Below are positions 62,584-64,000 of a DNA stretch of 64,000 bases, piece by piece (positions within the stretch are counted from its first letter, which is position 1; each line of letters opens with the position of its first letter). Position numbers and translations under genes: made by a program. This DNA comes from Bifidobacterium asteroides (GTDB taxonomy: Bacteria; Actinomycetota; Actinomycetes; Actinomycetales; Bifidobacteriaceae): positions 1 through 64,000 of the forward strand of contig NZ_QGLL01000010.1 of assembly GCF_003202695.1 (NCBI RefSeq), in the 5' to 3' direction. The notes beneath the pieces are model-generated. The model did not search any database and had not been told where the DNA came from. It saw nothing but the letters and a program-made list of their open reading frames with translations.

Positions 62584-64000
62584 GCTCCGTAGGGCGCAAT
62601 TCCGCCATCATGGCCACGGGCACTGCGGCTTCCCGCGTGACCGGGCAGATTCGCACCATCCTGCTGGCAGCCGCCATAGGCACCACCGGAATCGCGGCCG
62701 ACGCCTACCAGACCGGCGCCATGATTCCTCAGGTCATGTTCACTCTGATCTCAGGAGGCATCTTCAACGCCGTACTGGTCCCGCAGATCGTGCGCACCCT
62801 CAAGGAACGGGACGCAGCGGACCGGCTGAACAAGCTGATCACGGTCGCCATGGTCCTCATGGCCCTGCTGACCCTGCTGCTGATGCTGGGTACACCGGTG
62901 CTGACGACCATCTATCTGAACTCCAAGTGGAATCCGGCGCAGCGAGCCCTGGCCAACTCCTTCACCCTCTGGTGCATGCCCCAGGTTTTCTTCTATGGGC
63001 TCTACACGGTCCTAGGACAGATCCTGGCCGCCAAGGGCCGGTTCACTGCATACGCCTGGAGCTCGGTGGGCGCCAACGTCATCAGCTGCCTGGGCTTCCT
63101 GGTCTTCATCCTCCTGTTCGGCAACGCCCGCAATCAGCCGGTCGGCTTCTGGGACAATGGCAAGGTGGCCCTGACCGCTGGGGCCTGGACCCTGGGAGTG
63201 GCCTTCCAAGCACTGGTCCTCTTCATCCCCCTGATTATGAGCGGTTTCCGCTACCGCCCACGCTGGGGCCTGCGTGGAATCGGCCTGCGATCCATGGGCT
63301 CAGTGGCGGCATGGAGCATGTGCGTGGTGATCATCAACCAGCTGGCCAACGTGGTCAATGCCCGCATCAACAACGGCGCGCCTCTGGAGGGCAACCCCTT
63401 CGACATCGCCGGCAACGGCTCCTATCAGAACGCCTACACGATCTTCATCCTTCCCTATTCACTGGTAGCCGTATCGGTCAGCACGGCCCTCTTCCCCAAG
63501 CTGTCAAAGGCGGTTTCGGACGGCCGAATCGGGGATGCCCGCAATGATCTGAGTCAGGCCCTGCGCAACGTTGGACTGGTGATGTTCTTCTTCGCCGCAG
63601 TCCTCCTGGCAATTCCAGTGCCCATCACCCGAGCCCTGCTGCCCTCTGTGGGCGTCCATGAGGCCGTCCTGATCTCAGGGCCGCTGATAACCCTGTCCCT
63701 AGGGCTGGTCCCCTCGAGCGCCTTCCTGCTCATCCAGCGCACCTTCTACGCCTTCGAGGATGGTCGCCATCCGTTCATTTTCGCAGCCGTCTCCAATACC
63801 ATCCAAGTAGCGCTGGTTCTGGTGTCCATACGTCTGTTTTCTCCCCGCTACTGGGCGGCTCTGGTGGGGCTGAGCCTGTCCCTGAGCAGCATTCTCAGCT
63901 TCCCCATCCTGGCACACATGCTGCGCAGCCCCTTGCAGGGGAATCTGGACGAACGCCGGATCCTGACCACCTATGCCAAGGCTTTCCTTGCTGCAGGGCT
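62580..64000 (+). CDS. murJ: Lipid II flippase MurJ (MviN), truncated by window edge
   Basis: The open frame starts at ATG 62580 (overlapping the DUF6049 stop) and remains open to the last base, about 473 codons. It reads MSSVGRNSAIMATGTAASRV, then RTILLAAAIGTTGIAADAYQ and PQVMFTLISGGIFNAVLVPQ. These are the first helices of the MurJ/MviN family, whose polytopic flippase moves lipid II across the membrane. Later segments such as SYQNAYTIFILPYSLVAVSV and FPKLSKAV continue the family pattern. The C-terminal part lies beyond the window; in actinobacteria it often carries a pseudokinase extension, not visible here. Confidence 0.93.
   Translation, partial: MSSVGRNSAIMATGTAASRVTGQIRTILLAAAIGTTGIAADAYQTGAMIPQVMFTLISGGIFNAVLVPQIVRTLKERDAADRLNKLITVAMVLMALLTLLLMLGTPVLTTIYLNSKWNPAQRALANSFTLWCMPQVFFYGLYTVLGQILAAKGRFTAYAWSSVGANVISCLGFLVFILLFGNARNQPVGFWDNGKVALTAGAWTLGVAFQALVLFIPLIMSGFRYRPRWGLRGIGLRSMGSVAAWSMCVVIINQLANVVNARINNGAPLEGNPFDIAGNGSYQNAYTIFILPYSLVAVSVSTALFPKLSKAVSDGRIGDARNDLSQALRNVGLVMFFFAAVLLAIPVPITRALLPSVGVHEAVLISGPLITLSLGLVPSSAFLLIQRTFYAFEDGRHPFIFAAVSNTIQVALVLVSIRLFSPRYWAALVGLSLSLSSILSFPILAHMLRSPLQGNLDERRILTTYAKAFLAAG

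Overview
The window looks like a Bifidobacterium chromosome, probably from a lineage close to the insect-gut bifidobacteria. The genus call rests on several things: high-GC coding with strong Shine-Dalgarno sites; the conserved actinobacterial block rpfB-like / ksgA / ispE / LytR_C / pcnA / Nudix / DUF6049 / murJ at the right end, usually found near the chromosome origin; a bifunctional-type Dcd; and a very large cell-wall glycosidase with FIVAR repeats. The species-level suggestion is inference only. There is no prophage, IS element or CRISPR array. One tRNA gene is present.

Layout. 0-2.5 kb: end of a CUT1-type sugar ABC transporter (binding protein plus first permease) and a VOC-family protein. 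2.8-4.8 kb: tandem duplicate 3-hydroxyacyl-CoA dehydrogenase-like genes. 5-9 kb: an MHS-type MFS transporter, DUF4186, and cyclopropane fatty acid synthase. 9.2-16.9 kb: a seven-gene minus-strand iron-uptake operon (FTR1 permease, P19 lipoprotein, DUF2318 membrane protein, two FtsX-like permeases, ATPase, FMN-binding lipoprotein). 17-23.9 kb: four amino-acid permeases, the last two being tandem LysP-like paralogues preceded by a lysine riboswitch. 24-34 kb: an AT-richer stretch with a 1933-residue surface glycosidase and a D-serine locus (YheO/DauR-like regulator, dsdA, GntP-type permease). 34-40.7 kb: ilvC, an MFS transporter with an attenuator-like leader, apbE, purA, fba. 40.8-43.4 kb: nucleoside hydrolase plus transporter behind a LacI-type operator. 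43.4-50.5 kb: a structured gene-free stretch, dcd, a carboxymuconolactone decarboxylase-cupin fusion, rlmB, DUF4032, a shared sugar-ABC ATPase, and a small carboxymuconolactone decarboxylase protein. 50.6-54.2 kb: Ser/Thr kinase, DsbA-like protein, tRNA-Thr and a strong candidate noncoding RNA. 54.3-64 kb: the conserved cell-envelope/translation block, ending inside murJ.

Functional links. The sugar transporter at the left edge shows no ATPase in this window; the orphan MsmK/UgpC-type ATPase at 48.7-49.8 kb could energise it. ApbE (37-38 kb) is the expected enzyme for attaching FMN to the FMN-binding lipoprotein of the iron operon (9.2 kb), suggesting an extracytoplasmic flavin step in iron uptake. 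The lysine riboswitch sits directly in front of a LysP-family permease, so sensor and transported substrate match.

Most notable observations: the lysine riboswitch (20384-20560); a promoter-to-terminator noncoding RNA candidate with two C-rich hairpin loops (53921-54148), reminiscent of actinobacterial 6C RNA; an attenuator-like leader with a 25-codon ORF and terminator just before an MFS gene (36853-37022); a 420-bp structured gene-free segment ending in a terminator (43579-43999); and the flavin-linked iron operon.
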